In this document: positions 55,560 to 64,000 of the stretch, piece by piece
Position numbering within the stretch: the first letter of the stretch is position 1
Layout of the letters: every line of letters starts with the position of its first letter
Program-made: the position numbers and the translations under genes
Origin: an uncultured Aquimarina sp.
GTDB lineage: Bacteria > Bacteroidota > Bacteroidia > Flavobacteriales > Flavobacteriaceae
Direction: 5' to 3'
DNA: 64,000 bases
Assembly: GCF_947500065.1 (NCBI RefSeq)
Contig: NZ_CANMQT010000004.1
Coordinates: 372,001 to 436,000, forward strand
The notes under the pieces: model-generated
Database searches by the model: none
What the model saw: only the letters and a program-made list of their open reading frames with translations
Told to the model about the DNA's origin: nothing

Positions 55560-56414
55560 ATGAAAAAGACAACCTTACTAATTAACTGTCCGGATAAAAA
55601 AGGAATCATAGCCACGGTAACAAATTTTATTTTAGCTAAAAAAGGAAACACAGTCTATATCGAACAACATGTCGATCGAGAATTAGGTGAGTTCTTTATG
55701 AGATTAGAATGTGAGTTTGATCAAGATGAAGAAAAACTAGCATTATTTAAAGAATCTTTCAATAAAGAAGTAGCCGATACTTACAGCATGCACTGGGAGA
55801 TGTATAATGCAGAGAAGAAACCAAAAATGGCACTTTTTGTTTCTAAGTACGATCATTGTTTATACGACATTCTTGGAAGACATGCTTCCGGCGAGCTACA
55901 GGTTAAGATTCCAATTATAGTAAGCAATCATTTGGATCTAAAACCAATTGCAGATAATTTTAATATTCCTTTTAAACACATACCTGTCAATAAATCTAAT
56001 AAAGAGCAAGCAGAAGAAGAGCAGTTAATACTATTAAAGGAACATAAAGTTGATTTCATTGTTTTAGCGCGATATATGCAAATCCTTTCCGCTAATTTTG
56101 TAGATGAATATCTTAACAAAATCATTAATATTCATCATTCGTTTTTACCTGCTTTTCCAGGAGCAAAACCATATCATTCTGCTTATGAACGTGGTGTGAA
56201 AATAATTGGTGCTACTAGTCATTATGTTACTTCGGATCTTGATGAAGGACCAATCATAGAACAAGAAATAGTGCGAGTCTCACACATACATAACGTACAA
56301 GATTTTATTCTGAAAGGTCGTGATCTAGAAAAGATTGTTTTATCACGAGCCATAAAGCATCACGTAGAAAGAAAGGTATTAGTATATAGTAACAAAACGG
56401 TTATTTTTTCATAG
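55560..56414 (+). CDS. purU: formyltetrahydrofolate deformylase
   Basis: The 284 residues comprise an N-terminal ACT domain (about 1-80; LINCPDKKGIIATVTNFIL) and a formyltransferase-like domain (about 85-284) with the INIHHSFLPAFPGAKPY motif and DLDEGPIIEQE. PurU hydrolyses 10-formyl-THF to THF and formate, balancing one-carbon pools; the ACT domain senses glycine/methionine in E. coli. The length matches the family. Monocistronic and convergent with the ankyrin peptidase gene 30 bases away. Confidence 0.95.
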   Translation: MKKTTLLINCPDKKGIIATVTNFILAKKGNTVYIEQHVDRELGEFFMRLECEFDQDEEKLALFKESFNKEVADTYSMHWEMYNAEKKPKMALFVSKYDHCLYDILGRHASGELQVKIPIIVSNHLDLKPIADNFNIPFKHIPVNKSNKEQAEEEQLILLKEHKVDFIVLARYMQILSANFVDEYLNKIINIHHSFLPAFPGAKPYHSAYERGVKIIGATSHYVTSDLDEGPIIEQEIVRVSHIHNVQDFILKGRDLEKIVLSRAIKHHVERKVLVYSNKTVIFS

Positions 56415-56444
56415 CTCGAATATTAAAACTGAGTATACTAATTT

Positions 56445-57908
56445 TTACAGGTATTTACGTTGTTTTAACCATTTCACCATTTTGGGATTTATCTTATGTC
56501 GTGGTAATTTTCTAAGCGGTTTTATCTTTGCTTTATTTTGAATAAGAAGGCTAACCATATCTCTATGATTATTTAAAACGGCAATACATAGTGGTGTTTC
56601 TACGTATACACCAGTATGTTTTCCTTGCTCAATTGGCGTTTTATTTTCTAATAGTAATTTTACTGCTTCTATTGAATTCTCTTGTGCTGCTATCATTAAA
56701 GGTGTCTTATGAAAATAATTTGATATAGTAGGATCTGCTCCGTGATCTAACAATAACTTTATAACAGCTTCATTACTTTTCCTAATTGCTGACACAAGAG
56801 GTGTTTCACCCAAACCAAATACATCTGGATTCTGAAAGTTAATATCTGCCCCAGCATCAAGAAGTATTTTTATCAACTTGATATTATTTTTAACAATCGC
56901 CACATTCAAAGCAGAAAAACCTAATTTAGAAGTAGTATTTACGTCTGCTCCTATTTGCAGTAAATGTTTTACTAATGGAATATCTTCTTGAGAACAAGCT
57001 TCTACTATAGATACAGTTTCTAATCCAATAATATCATCCAGTTTAAATTCTCTAGAATCTATTGATTTTTCTTGTAGCTTCTCTTCTAAAATATTTTCTT
57101 TAAAACTTGCAGGTATCTCTACAGCTTCTGCTGTAGTAATAATTTCTTTTACGGAATCTAAAACAACAAATTTAAAATCTTTCTTTTTAAGATACTTTAT
57201 ACTTTGTTTAAAATACTTTGCAATCGTTTTATCTAAAAACGTAACATAGTTAATAGATTCTCCACGCTTTAAAGATAAGTACGCCATAGCATATGCAATA
57301 ACTTGATCTGGCAAATATCCTTGCTTACTCATTTTCCAGATATTATTAAATCCTATTTGTTCCGAAGAAAAATTAAATTTTGAGTTCCCTATAAAAATCC
57401 CAAAACCGTATACAATGGCCAAAAGATCTGTTAGATACTCATCATTATCCTTAATCCAATGTTCTCCCAAAAGTAGTTGATGCGACAATTCGTGAGCAAT
57501 TGTAGCGATTAGGGATTCTGGTTTCTTAAGTTGATCATTAGCTATAAAAATGGTCGTTATACCATTTACATTTTGATACATTCCTGTAGCACTTTTCCAT
57601 CTTCCATTGATATCAGCTGGTGTCGTGAGAATTCTTCCGTCTTTGGTTTTTATAGATCCCGTATTGAATAATTCCACCTGAATATTTACATTCTCTATAT
57701 TCATCAGTTTCATGATCATACTCAGTAAAAACCTCACATCAGATATAGTACCTTTAAACTCCCTCTGAAAATAAGGATGAGTTGGTAATACAGTTCTTAT
57801 TTCAGCTTCCTTTTCTCCTATTTTGTCTTCAAGAAATGTAATGCTTTCTTCAACCCATTTTTTATCTTCTAGAGTAATAGGTAATTTCAAGTCTTTTTTC
57901 CAAAACAT
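56445..57908 (-). CDS. HExxH metallopeptidase-like domain fused to ankyrin repeats
   Basis: The 487 residues have no signal peptide. The N-terminal half (about 1-280) contains IATIAHELSHQLLLGEHW, a zinc-peptidase HExxH motif (H139, E140, H143) with a possible third ligand in the following DEYLTDL. The C-terminal half (about 295-470) has five ankyrin repeats (for example GFSALNVAIVKNNIKLIKIL, ETPLVSAIRKSNEAVIKLLL). A basic tail ends KWLKQRKYL. It is probably cytoplasmic, with the ankyrins recruiting a protein partner. The peptidase family is not recognised. Confidence 0.75.
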   Translation of the reverse strand: MFWKKDLKLPITLEDKKWVEESITFLEDKIGEKEAEIRTVLPTHPYFQREFKGTISDVRFLLSMIMKLMNIENVNIQVELFNTGSIKTKDGRILTTPADINGRWKSATGMYQNVNGITTIFIANDQLKKPESLIATIAHELSHQLLLGEHWIKDNDEYLTDLLAIVYGFGIFIGNSKFNFSSEQIGFNNIWKMSKQGYLPDQVIAYAMAYLSLKRGESINYVTFLDKTIAKYFKQSIKYLKKKDFKFVVLDSVKEIITTAEAVEIPASFKENILEEKLQEKSIDSREFKLDDIIGLETVSIVEACSQEDIPLVKHLLQIGADVNTTSKLGFSALNVAIVKNNIKLIKILLDAGADINFQNPDVFGLGETPLVSAIRKSNEAVIKLLLDHGADPTISNYFHKTPLMIAAQENSIEAVKLLLENKTPIEQGKHTGVYVETPLCIAVLNNHRDMVSLLIQNKAKIKPLRKLPRHKINPKMVKWLKQRKYL

Positions 57909-58085
57909 ATGTAATCCTCTATGTTATTTTATCACAACGGTAAAGATAAGTCCAAACACCATAGTACTACCCCCTGTTTTCGGTGGTTTTATGTTTCAAA
58001 TCTTACTATTAAAACTTATAACCTTCAGTCACTTGAAAGTACTTTTAGAAAATATATTAAATGGATAATGATACTTATAGTTTTC

Positions 58086-59042
58086 TCATAATGGAAAAAC
58101 ATCTTCTGTATTTGCAAATCGGTATCCTTCTTTTTCTAATTGAATTCTTTCTTTGTTGTTCTTATGAATTAAGGGATTCGAATGATTAAAATGGATGAAA
58201 ATAATCTTGGACTTTATTTCTTTGGATTCGTTTTTAAATAAATCAATCGTTTCCTGAATATAGGGATGAGGAACTTCTGCCATTGGTCTTGGTATTTCTC
58301 CATCTTTAAAAAAGGTAGCGTCGATAAATGCATAATCCACTTTTTTAACTTCATCTACAATGTTTTTTTTCCATAACGACCATTTATTAATATCTGGAAT
58401 AAATAGAGCAGATCTTATTTTGCCATTAATCAGATATCCAACGGTTTCAGAAAATTCATCACGATGCGGAACCAGAAATGGAGTTATCTTTATATTTTCG
58501 GTAATATCAATAGGGATTTTATTTTCCAGTGAATTTATTTTTATGTTTTGCAAATCAATCAATTGAGACCAAGGTCCATTATTTTCTAAAAAATATTTCA
58601 TTTTTGGCATTGCAAACACATTAATACCTTTTGATCCCATTGCTTCTCTTCCAAAATGCATAAGCCCCGTATAATGGCCTATATGTGCATGTGTCAAGAA
58701 TACTCCATCAATAATAACATCATGCTGAAGATGTCCAGCATCCAACATAGCTAATTGTTCTGGTAAATCCGGCGTAGCTTCTATTAAGAATTTCTTTCTT
58801 TTCTGTTTATCTATGATTCCTAAAGAGACAACTAGTTCTTTCTTGTATTTCCCTTCTTTAACATCATTGAACTCCTCAGTATTATCAATATGGGGATAAC
58901 CGCCATCCTGAGCAATTCCTAAAATAGTTATATATTGATCAAAATTATTCGACACCTTTGATTCTACTTTCGTAAGATCTTCTCTATTTTTGCAAGAGAG
59001 GATTGAAATAGATAGTATGAAAAAAATTACCTTTGAATTCAT
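58086..59042 (-). CDS. metallo-beta-lactamase-fold lipoprotein (PqqB-like)
   Basis: This 318-residue protein has lipobox ILSC (cysteine about 17) and a metallo-beta-lactamase fold resembling PqqB (AQDGGYPH near the start, THAHIGHYTGLMHFG at 117-131, VPHRDEFSETVGYLI). The canonical HxHxDH motif reads H118-A-H120-I-G122-H123, with the aspartate replaced by glycine, so one metal site may be altered. No PQQ biosynthesis genes are present, so a hydrolase of another kind is more likely. It is divergent from the DUF4197 gene, 36 bases apart. Confidence 0.85.
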   Translation of the reverse strand: MNSKVIFFILSISILSCKNREDLTKVESKVSNNFDQYITILGIAQDGGYPHIDNTEEFNDVKEGKYKKELVVSLGIIDKQKRKKFLIEATPDLPEQLAMLDAGHLQHDVIIDGVFLTHAHIGHYTGLMHFGREAMGSKGINVFAMPKMKYFLENNGPWSQLIDLQNIKINSLENKIPIDITENIKITPFLVPHRDEFSETVGYLINGKIRSALFIPDINKWSLWKKNIVDEVKKVDYAFIDATFFKDGEIPRPMAEVPHPYIQETIDLFKNESKEIKSKIIFIHFNHSNPLIHKNNKERIQLEKEGYRFANTEDVFPL

Positions 59043-59078
59043 ATTAAATCATTATCATCTCAAATCTAATAAGAAATT

Positions 59079-59798
59079 ATGAAAAGAATTTTTTTAGTGC
59101 TAGTTATATTTCAACTATCCAGCTGTGCAGAACTGCAGCAAGTAATAGAAAGTCTTCCACAAGAAACTACTGGAGGATTAGGTCTTAGTAATGTTGATAT
59201 TGGTAATGGATTAAGACAAGCGCTGGATAAAGGGATCGATAAGCAAGTAACTAAACTTACTCAAAAAGATGGTTTTTTCAGAAATGAATTGGTAAAAATC
59301 GTATTACCAGATGAATTACGAAAAGTAGATAAATCCTTAAGAGATATTGGCCTTGACAACCTAGCCGATGAAGGTCTTAAGGTTCTTAATAGAGCTGCTG
59401 AAGATGCCGTAAAAGAAGCAACACCTATATTTGTGAATGCAGTTAAACAAATAACATTTAATGATGCTAAACAAATTTTATTAGGTAATAATAATGCTGC
59501 TACACAATATTTACAAGGCACTACCAAGAATGCTCTTTATGGAAAATTTAATCCGGTTATTAAAAGCTCACTGTCTAAGGTTGGTGCAGATCGTGTTTGG
59601 TCCAATATTATTAAAAAATACAATGCTATTCCTTTTACCAGTAATGTAAATCCTGATCTTACGGACTACGTAACTAGTCAAGCATTAGATGGTGTATATA
59701 AAATGATTGCGATAGAAGAAGGGGAAATTAGAACTAAACTTAGTTCTAGAACTACTGATTTATTGCGTAAGGTTTTTGCACTTCAAGATCGTAAATAA
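59079..59798 (+). CDS. DUF4197 lipoprotein
   Basis: The 239-residue protein has lipobox LSSC (cysteine about 16) and matches the DUF4197 pattern: helical, with GLRQALDKGIDKQVTKLTQKDGFF, an AVKQITFNDAKQILLG segment and the end DYVTSQALDGVYKMIAIEE. The family is widespread in proteobacteria and Bacteroidota envelopes with unknown function. The start lies 36 bases from the divergent PqqB-like gene, so both promoters share this gap. Confidence 0.88.
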   Translation: MKRIFLVLVIFQLSSCAELQQVIESLPQETTGGLGLSNVDIGNGLRQALDKGIDKQVTKLTQKDGFFRNELVKIVLPDELRKVDKSLRDIGLDNLADEGLKVLNRAAEDAVKEATPIFVNAVKQITFNDAKQILLGNNNAATQYLQGTTKNALYGKFNPVIKSSLSKVGADRVWSNIIKKYNAIPFTSNVNPDLTDYVTSQALDGVYKMIAIEEGEIRTKLSSRTTDLLRKVFALQDRK

Positions 59799-60048
59799 TT
59801 CAAATAAGAAAGAATAAACGTACAGTATATGCTTTTTATCGAATCAAACACTGCTTTTGGCGATTTTTTAATTTTTAAGAAAAACTCATGTTCATCAAGT
59901 GTTTTGTTAAGAAAACATCAATAAATACTGTTTTTTATTAAGAATAACTCAATTCATCTCTTTATTTAATTCAGATATTCTCAAGACAAACCCATCATTT
60001 ATAGGGGGTTATTATAATGTAGGGCTCTTTTTTTTTACGGGATTGGCG

Positions 60049-60056
60049 TAATTTTG
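60049..60056 (+). promoter_or_regulatory. -7 element of the second susC operon
   Basis: TAATTTTG matches TAnnTTTG and lies 25 bases before the susC start. There is no TTG at the usual spacing; a T run occupies that place. A GGGGG-rich word lies 45 bases further upstream. Confidence 0.5.
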
Positions 60057-60081
60057 CCCCCGATTAAAAACGCGCCCAAAA

Positions 60082-63000
60082 ATGAAAAACTTAACCAAAC
60101 TTAGCATAGCTATGCTTATGCTGCTGTGCTCTGGCCTTATAGAAGCCCAGGAAAAAACGATAACAGGAATAGTTATTGACGAATCAGGAATACCACTTCC
60201 TGGAACCAACATTCTAGTTAAAAACTCTAATAATGGAGTTCAAACTGATTTTGATGGAAAATATCTTATTGAAGCCAAATCAGGAGACATACTTGTGTTC
60301 TCTTATGTTGGTTTTGAAACACAAGAAGTTATTGTTACTAAATCAACAGTAATAAACGTTACTTTGAAAGACGATGTAGAAGGATTAGATCAAGTAGTAC
60401 TTATCGGATATGGTAGTTCTTCAAAAAAGCAAATAACCGCTAGTATATCAAGCATCCGTGCTAATGATATTGCCGATGTGAATACTCCTAGTATTCAATC
60501 ATTAATGACTAGTAAAGTTACTGGAGTTCAAATAACTCAACTTTCGGGGAGAGTAGAATCCGGAATTAAAGTTAGAATTAGAGGTATTTCTACTATCGGT
60601 GCATCTCAAGAACCTTTGTATGTACTGGATGGAGTTCCTTTAATCAATGATGATGAATCGATAAACAACTCTCCTATCAATCCGCTTATCGGACTTAATC
60701 CTAGTGATATAGAATCTATTGATTTTCTAAAAGACGCTTCGTCAGCGGCTATCTATGGAGCTAGAGGTACAAATGGAGTTATTATCATTACTACTAAAAA
60801 AGGTAAAACTGGTAAAACCAAAGTAACCTTAAATACAGCTTCGGGATGGAGTTTCGCTACTAATAAAAGAGAATTCCTAAATTCTGAGGAGTATGTAGAA
60901 TTCTACACAGAAGCTGCAGAAAATAGTGGCATTCCATTAAGTGAAATCGAAACACAATTTGATCAATTATCTTTAGGTCGTGACTGGAGAAATAATGAAG
61001 TCGATACTGATTGGCAAGATCTAGCATTAGTAGAAGGAATTACACAGGATATAGACTTGTCTGCATCTGGTGGAGGTGAAAAAATCAGATACTTTGTTTC
61101 TACATCGTATAACAAAACGGAAGGTATTATTTTAGGAAATGAGCTAGATCGTTATACATTAAGAGGTAAAATAGATGCCGATATTACAGAGAAATCTACT
61201 GTTGGAGTAAATATAAACCTCTCTAAAGTAACTATCGATCGATTATCAAATGATAACGCCTTTATTTCTCCACTACAATCTATTGGTCAATCACCTTTAA
61301 CGCCAGCACTATTAGAAGATGGAACGGCAAATGTAGATGGTAATTCTACATTATTCCAAAACTTCTTAGGACAAGAACAAACTGGAAGATTTGTTACCGA
61401 TATATGGAGAACAACAGCAAATATATATGGTGATTTTTATATAAATGACTACCTGAAATGGAAATCTGAAATCGGTTATGATGCTAATAACCAAAATGCA
61501 GAAAGGTTTTCTGGAAGTTTAACCGAATTTGCATCTGCTGGTGGAGTTGGTACTGTTAGTAATGCGATTACGGAAAGATATATTTTAACCAATTACTTAA
61601 GCTACAAGAGAAGTCTGGGAGATATTGTAGATTTTTCTGCCACGCTTGGAGCAAGTTTTGAAGAAACCAATCGTAAGAGTCAGTTTACAATAGGACAAGG
61701 ATTTCCATCAGATGATTTACAAACATTAGATAATGCGGTTTTAATAACAAACGGTGGTTCTAACAAAACTAAATATAACTTTTTATCATATTTCGCCAGA
61801 TCACGTTTTTCGATTGCAGATAAATACCTTTTCAATTTGAGTATTCGTCGTGATGGATCTTCTAGATTCGGAGAAGATTCCCAATTTGGTTGGTTCCCTG
61901 CAGCATCAGCGGCTTGGGTGGTTAGTAATGAACGATTCTTAAGCAATTCTAACTTTCTTAGTAATTTAAAACTAAGAGGTAGTTGGGGTATTACAGGAAA
62001 CGCAGAAATCGGAGATTTTGCCAGCAAAGACCTTTACGGAATTACTACATATAATGAACGACTTGGAGTATCACCTATCCAATTAGGAGACAATGAATTA
62101 CGTTGGGAAAAAACTACTCAATATGACTTAGGAGTTGATTTTGGTTTATTCAATAATACCATTTCAGGAGAATTCGATTACTATAATAAAACCACTAATG
62201 ATTTATTATTTAATCAACCACTTCCGGGTACTTCTGGTTTTACTTCTATTGTTAGAAATATTGGAGAGATTGTAAATAAAGGATTTGAGATTAATCTTAC
62301 TGCAAGAATTATTTCTAAACCTTCCTTAATCTGGAATATAGGTGCATTATTTACTCAAAACAAAAATGAAATTACAGACCTTCCTAGTGGAGACATTATA
62401 GATGGAATAAATATTATAAGAGAAGGAGAAGCTGTTTCATCCTTTTATCTATATGAATATGCAGGTGTTGATGCTGCTAATGGAGACGCATTATTTTACA
62501 CCAATACAGTAAATGCAGATGGTTCTTTAGATAAAGTACTAACAAATAGCGTATCTAAAGCTAATAAAATTGTTACCGGAGATCCATTTCCAGATTATCA
62601 GATTGGATTTACAAATACGTTAAAAGTAAATGATTTTGATTTTCAATTTACTTTCCAGGGAGAGTTTGGAGCTTCTATTTTTGATCAAGCAGGTAAGTTC
62701 TCTTCCGGAAACGGTAAATTCTTGGATAATCAAACTTCAGATCAACTAGATAGATGGCAAAATCCTGGAGATATTACTAACGTACCTCAGGCACGATTAA
62801 GTCAGGAGAATGGGCAAGCTGATTCTACTCGTTATCTAGAGGAAGCAGATTTTATCAGATTAAGAAATATTACATTAGGATATACTATCAACCCAACTTT
62901 CTCTAAAAAATTCTTTTTAGAAAAAGTAAGATTCTATTTCAGTGGTATCAATTTATTGACAATTACTGATTATGAAGGATATGATCCTGAATCCACTGCG

Positions 63001-63096
63001 GATTTTAATGGAAATTCTGGAGTAAGAACAGGTGCTTCCTTTTACTCCGCTCCTCCTGCAAAAACATATACATTGGGATTAAATATTGAATTCTAA
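60082..63096 (+). CDS. SusC/RagA-family TonB-linked outer-membrane transporter
   Basis: The 1004 residues have a signal peptide (ending LIEAQ), a CarboxypepD-reg domain (about 25-105; GTNILVKNSNNGVQTDFDGKY), a TonB-box region, a plug domain (about 115-235; VRIRGISTIGASQEPLYVLDG, GARGTNGVIIITTKKG) and a 22-strand barrel ending YTLGLNIEF. It is homologous to the transporter at 27466-30480 but clearly diverged, so it should import a different nutrient. SusD follows after 47 bases. Confidence 0.96.
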   Translation: MKNLTKLSIAMLMLLCSGLIEAQEKTITGIVIDESGIPLPGTNILVKNSNNGVQTDFDGKYLIEAKSGDILVFSYVGFETQEVIVTKSTVINVTLKDDVEGLDQVVLIGYGSSSKKQITASISSIRANDIADVNTPSIQSLMTSKVTGVQITQLSGRVESGIKVRIRGISTIGASQEPLYVLDGVPLINDDESINNSPINPLIGLNPSDIESIDFLKDASSAAIYGARGTNGVIIITTKKGKTGKTKVTLNTASGWSFATNKREFLNSEEYVEFYTEAAENSGIPLSEIETQFDQLSLGRDWRNNEVDTDWQDLALVEGITQDIDLSASGGGEKIRYFVSTSYNKTEGIILGNELDRYTLRGKIDADITEKSTVGVNINLSKVTIDRLSNDNAFISPLQSIGQSPLTPALLEDGTANVDGNSTLFQNFLGQEQTGRFVTDIWRTTANIYGDFYINDYLKWKSEIGYDANNQNAERFSGSLTEFASAGGVGTVSNAITERYILTNYLSYKRSLGDIVDFSATLGASFEETNRKSQFTIGQGFPSDDLQTLDNAVLITNGGSNKTKYNFLSYFARSRFSIADKYLFNLSIRRDGSSRFGEDSQFGWFPAASAAWVVSNERFLSNSNFLSNLKLRGSWGITGNAEIGDFASKDLYGITTYNERLGVSPIQLGDNELRWEKTTQYDLGVDFGLFNNTISGEFDYYNKTTNDLLFNQPLPGTSGFTSIVRNIGEIVNKGFEINLTARIISKPSLIWNIGALFTQNKNEITDLPSGDIIDGINIIREGEAVSSFYLYEYAGVDAANGDALFYTNTVNADGSLDKVLTNSVSKANKIVTGDPFPDYQIGFTNTLKVNDFDFQFTFQGEFGASIFDQAGKFSSGNGKFLDNQTSDQLDRWQNPGDITNVPQARLSQENGQADSTRYLEEADFIRLRNITLGYTINPTFSKKFFLEKVRFYFSGINLLTITDYEGYDPESTADFNGNSGVRTGASFYSAPPAKTYTLGLNIEF

Positions 63097-63143
63097 AAAT
63101 TCAGTTTTTAAAATTTAATGCTAAAACCTTAAAGTAAAAAACA

Positions 63144-64000
63144 ATGAAAACATATATAAAAATAGTAATCGTATTCGCTCTTTCTGTAATTGCGGTAAGC
63201 TGCGAAAATCAGTTAGACATTGATCCTAGTCAGTCATTGACGACTGATGACGCTTTTGATACTCCAGAAAAAGTAATCAATATTCTTGTTGGGGCATATG
63301 CCCAAGCTGGGCAAGGAGCTAGTTATGGCGGTCAGATTTATACCATCGCTGAACTATTAGCAAACGATCAAGAATTAAAATGGAATGGAACATTCACTGA
63401 TCCAGGTGAATTTAACATGAAAGTGATCAATACGAACAATACCTTTGTAGCCAACTTATGGCTAAATGGATATGATATAAGTAACCAAACTAACATTGTT
63501 CTTGATAATTTAGATGTGTTTGAAAACCTAGATCGCAAAAATTCTGTAGAAGGTCAAGCTAAATTTTTAAGAGCTGTAACCTATTTCGATTTAGTGCGAT
63601 TTTTCTCAAAACACAATAACAATGGAATTAATGGAGGAGAACTTGGTGTACCTATTGTAAAGGTTCCTGTTATTCGATATGACGACGTTACCTATCCATC
63701 AAGAAATACAATTAATGAAGTATATGAATTTATCATTAATGATCTAGAGGACGCAATTACATTACTCCCTGAAACAAATGGTGTTTTTGCTTCTGCTAAT
63801 GCAGCCAAAGCTTTATTAGCAAGAATACAATTGCAAATTGGTAATTATGAAGAAGCAAGAGATTTATCTAATGAGGTATTACAATCAGGAAGGTTCTTAC
63901 TAACAGCAGTTCTTGATGATGCTTATAACAATGATGATAACTCTACAGAAGATATTTTCGCTTGGCAAGTAACTGATTCAGATGGTGCAAATAGTATGAA
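63144..64000 (+). CDS. SusD/RagB-family lipoprotein, 3' end beyond window
   Basis: The frame opens with ATG at 63144 and runs to the window edge without a stop (about 285 codons). It has a type II signal peptide (KIVIVFALSVIAVSC) and the SusD N-terminal pattern: PSQSLTTDDAFDTPEKV, then EGQAKFLRAVTYFDLVRFF (the QAxxLRAxxYFxL-type motif) and a helix hairpin AAKALLARIQLQIGNYEEA. It is the partner of the SusC upstream. The C-terminal domain lies outside the window. Confidence 0.95.
   Translation, partial: MKTYIKIVIVFALSVIAVSCENQLDIDPSQSLTTDDAFDTPEKVINILVGAYAQAGQGASYGGQIYTIAELLANDQELKWNGTFTDPGEFNMKVINTNNTFVANLWLNGYDISNQTNIVLDNLDVFENLDRKNSVEGQAKFLRAVTYFDLVRFFSKHNNNGINGGELGVPIVKVPVIRYDDVTYPSRNTINEVYEFIINDLEDAITLLPETNGVFASANAAKALLARIQLQIGNYEEARDLSNEVLQSGRFLLTAVLDDAYNNDDNSTEDIFAWQVTDSDGANSM

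Noticed and set aside
1-64000. tRNA, rRNA, CRISPR array, insertion sequence or prophage
   Set aside because: I scanned the gene-free stretches for tRNA T-loop words, spaced direct repeats and transposase-like frames and found none. A tRNAscan or CRISPR search could not be run.

Overview
The window is chromosomal DNA of a low-GC member of the Bacteroidota, most likely a marine Flavobacteriaceae. An Aquimarina-like genus is my guess and is not proven. The reasons are two SusC/SusD pairs, promoters of the TTG-N18-TAnnTTTG type, scarce Shine-Dalgarno sites, many SPII lipoproteins, a DnaJ with only two CxxCxGxG motifs, and a fused IcmF-type mutase. I see no tRNA, rRNA, CRISPR, phage or insertion sequence. 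The left edge cuts a signal-peptide gene and the right edge cuts a SusD gene.

Layout. 1-5914: a minus-strand operon of ABC exporter (ATPase, permease), MscS channel, outer-membrane proteins and a sigma-54-type response regulator without a DNA-binding domain. 6427-8099: grpE-dnaJ. 8261-13318: housekeeping genes (YceI, TIGR01777 epimerase, MnmD, DUF4920 lipoprotein, ilvE, MazG-like). 13422-18474: a sensory locus made of two small proteins ending in the same IGPKICQ motif, a TPR histidine kinase, a NarL/LuxR response regulator and a beta-barrel-like protein, with near-identical 21-bp palindromes before the operon and after it. 18612-24857: an orphan TPR histidine kinase, an M49 peptidase, an SRPBCC-GyrI protein and the fluoride channel CrcB. 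25128-30480: a SusC-SusD-lipoprotein uptake operon. It is flanked on its far side by a decayed second copy of crcB (30746-31058). 31131-35713: PII protein, porin, DUF1684, MFS and DJ-1/PfpI proteins. 35951-37804: GH36-like alpha-galactosidase.

37805-41052 holds three copies of a conserved intergenic element. Each reads on the minus strand as a conserved GTGTGAGGACATTAG block followed by an intrinsic terminator, so I propose a small-RNA family. The same region encodes an alpha/beta-hydrolase paralogue (38535-39944) that has lost its nucleophile serine; an intact paralogue lies at 44931-46118. 41053-44426: AGCS amino-acid symporter, a seven-helix membrane-bound LuxR-type regulator and an Lrp regulator. 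46247-57908: CarboxypepD-reg protein, amidohydrolase, IcmF, large zinc metalloprotease, PurU, and a HELSH peptidase fused to ankyrin repeats. 58086-64000: PqqB-like lipoprotein, DUF4197 lipoprotein and a second SusC/SusD pair.

The strongest leads for undescribed biology are the three-copy small-RNA element, the IGPKICQ two-component locus with its paired palindromes, the pseudo-hydrolase pair, the crcB duplication around the Sus operon, and the seven-helix LuxR regulator.
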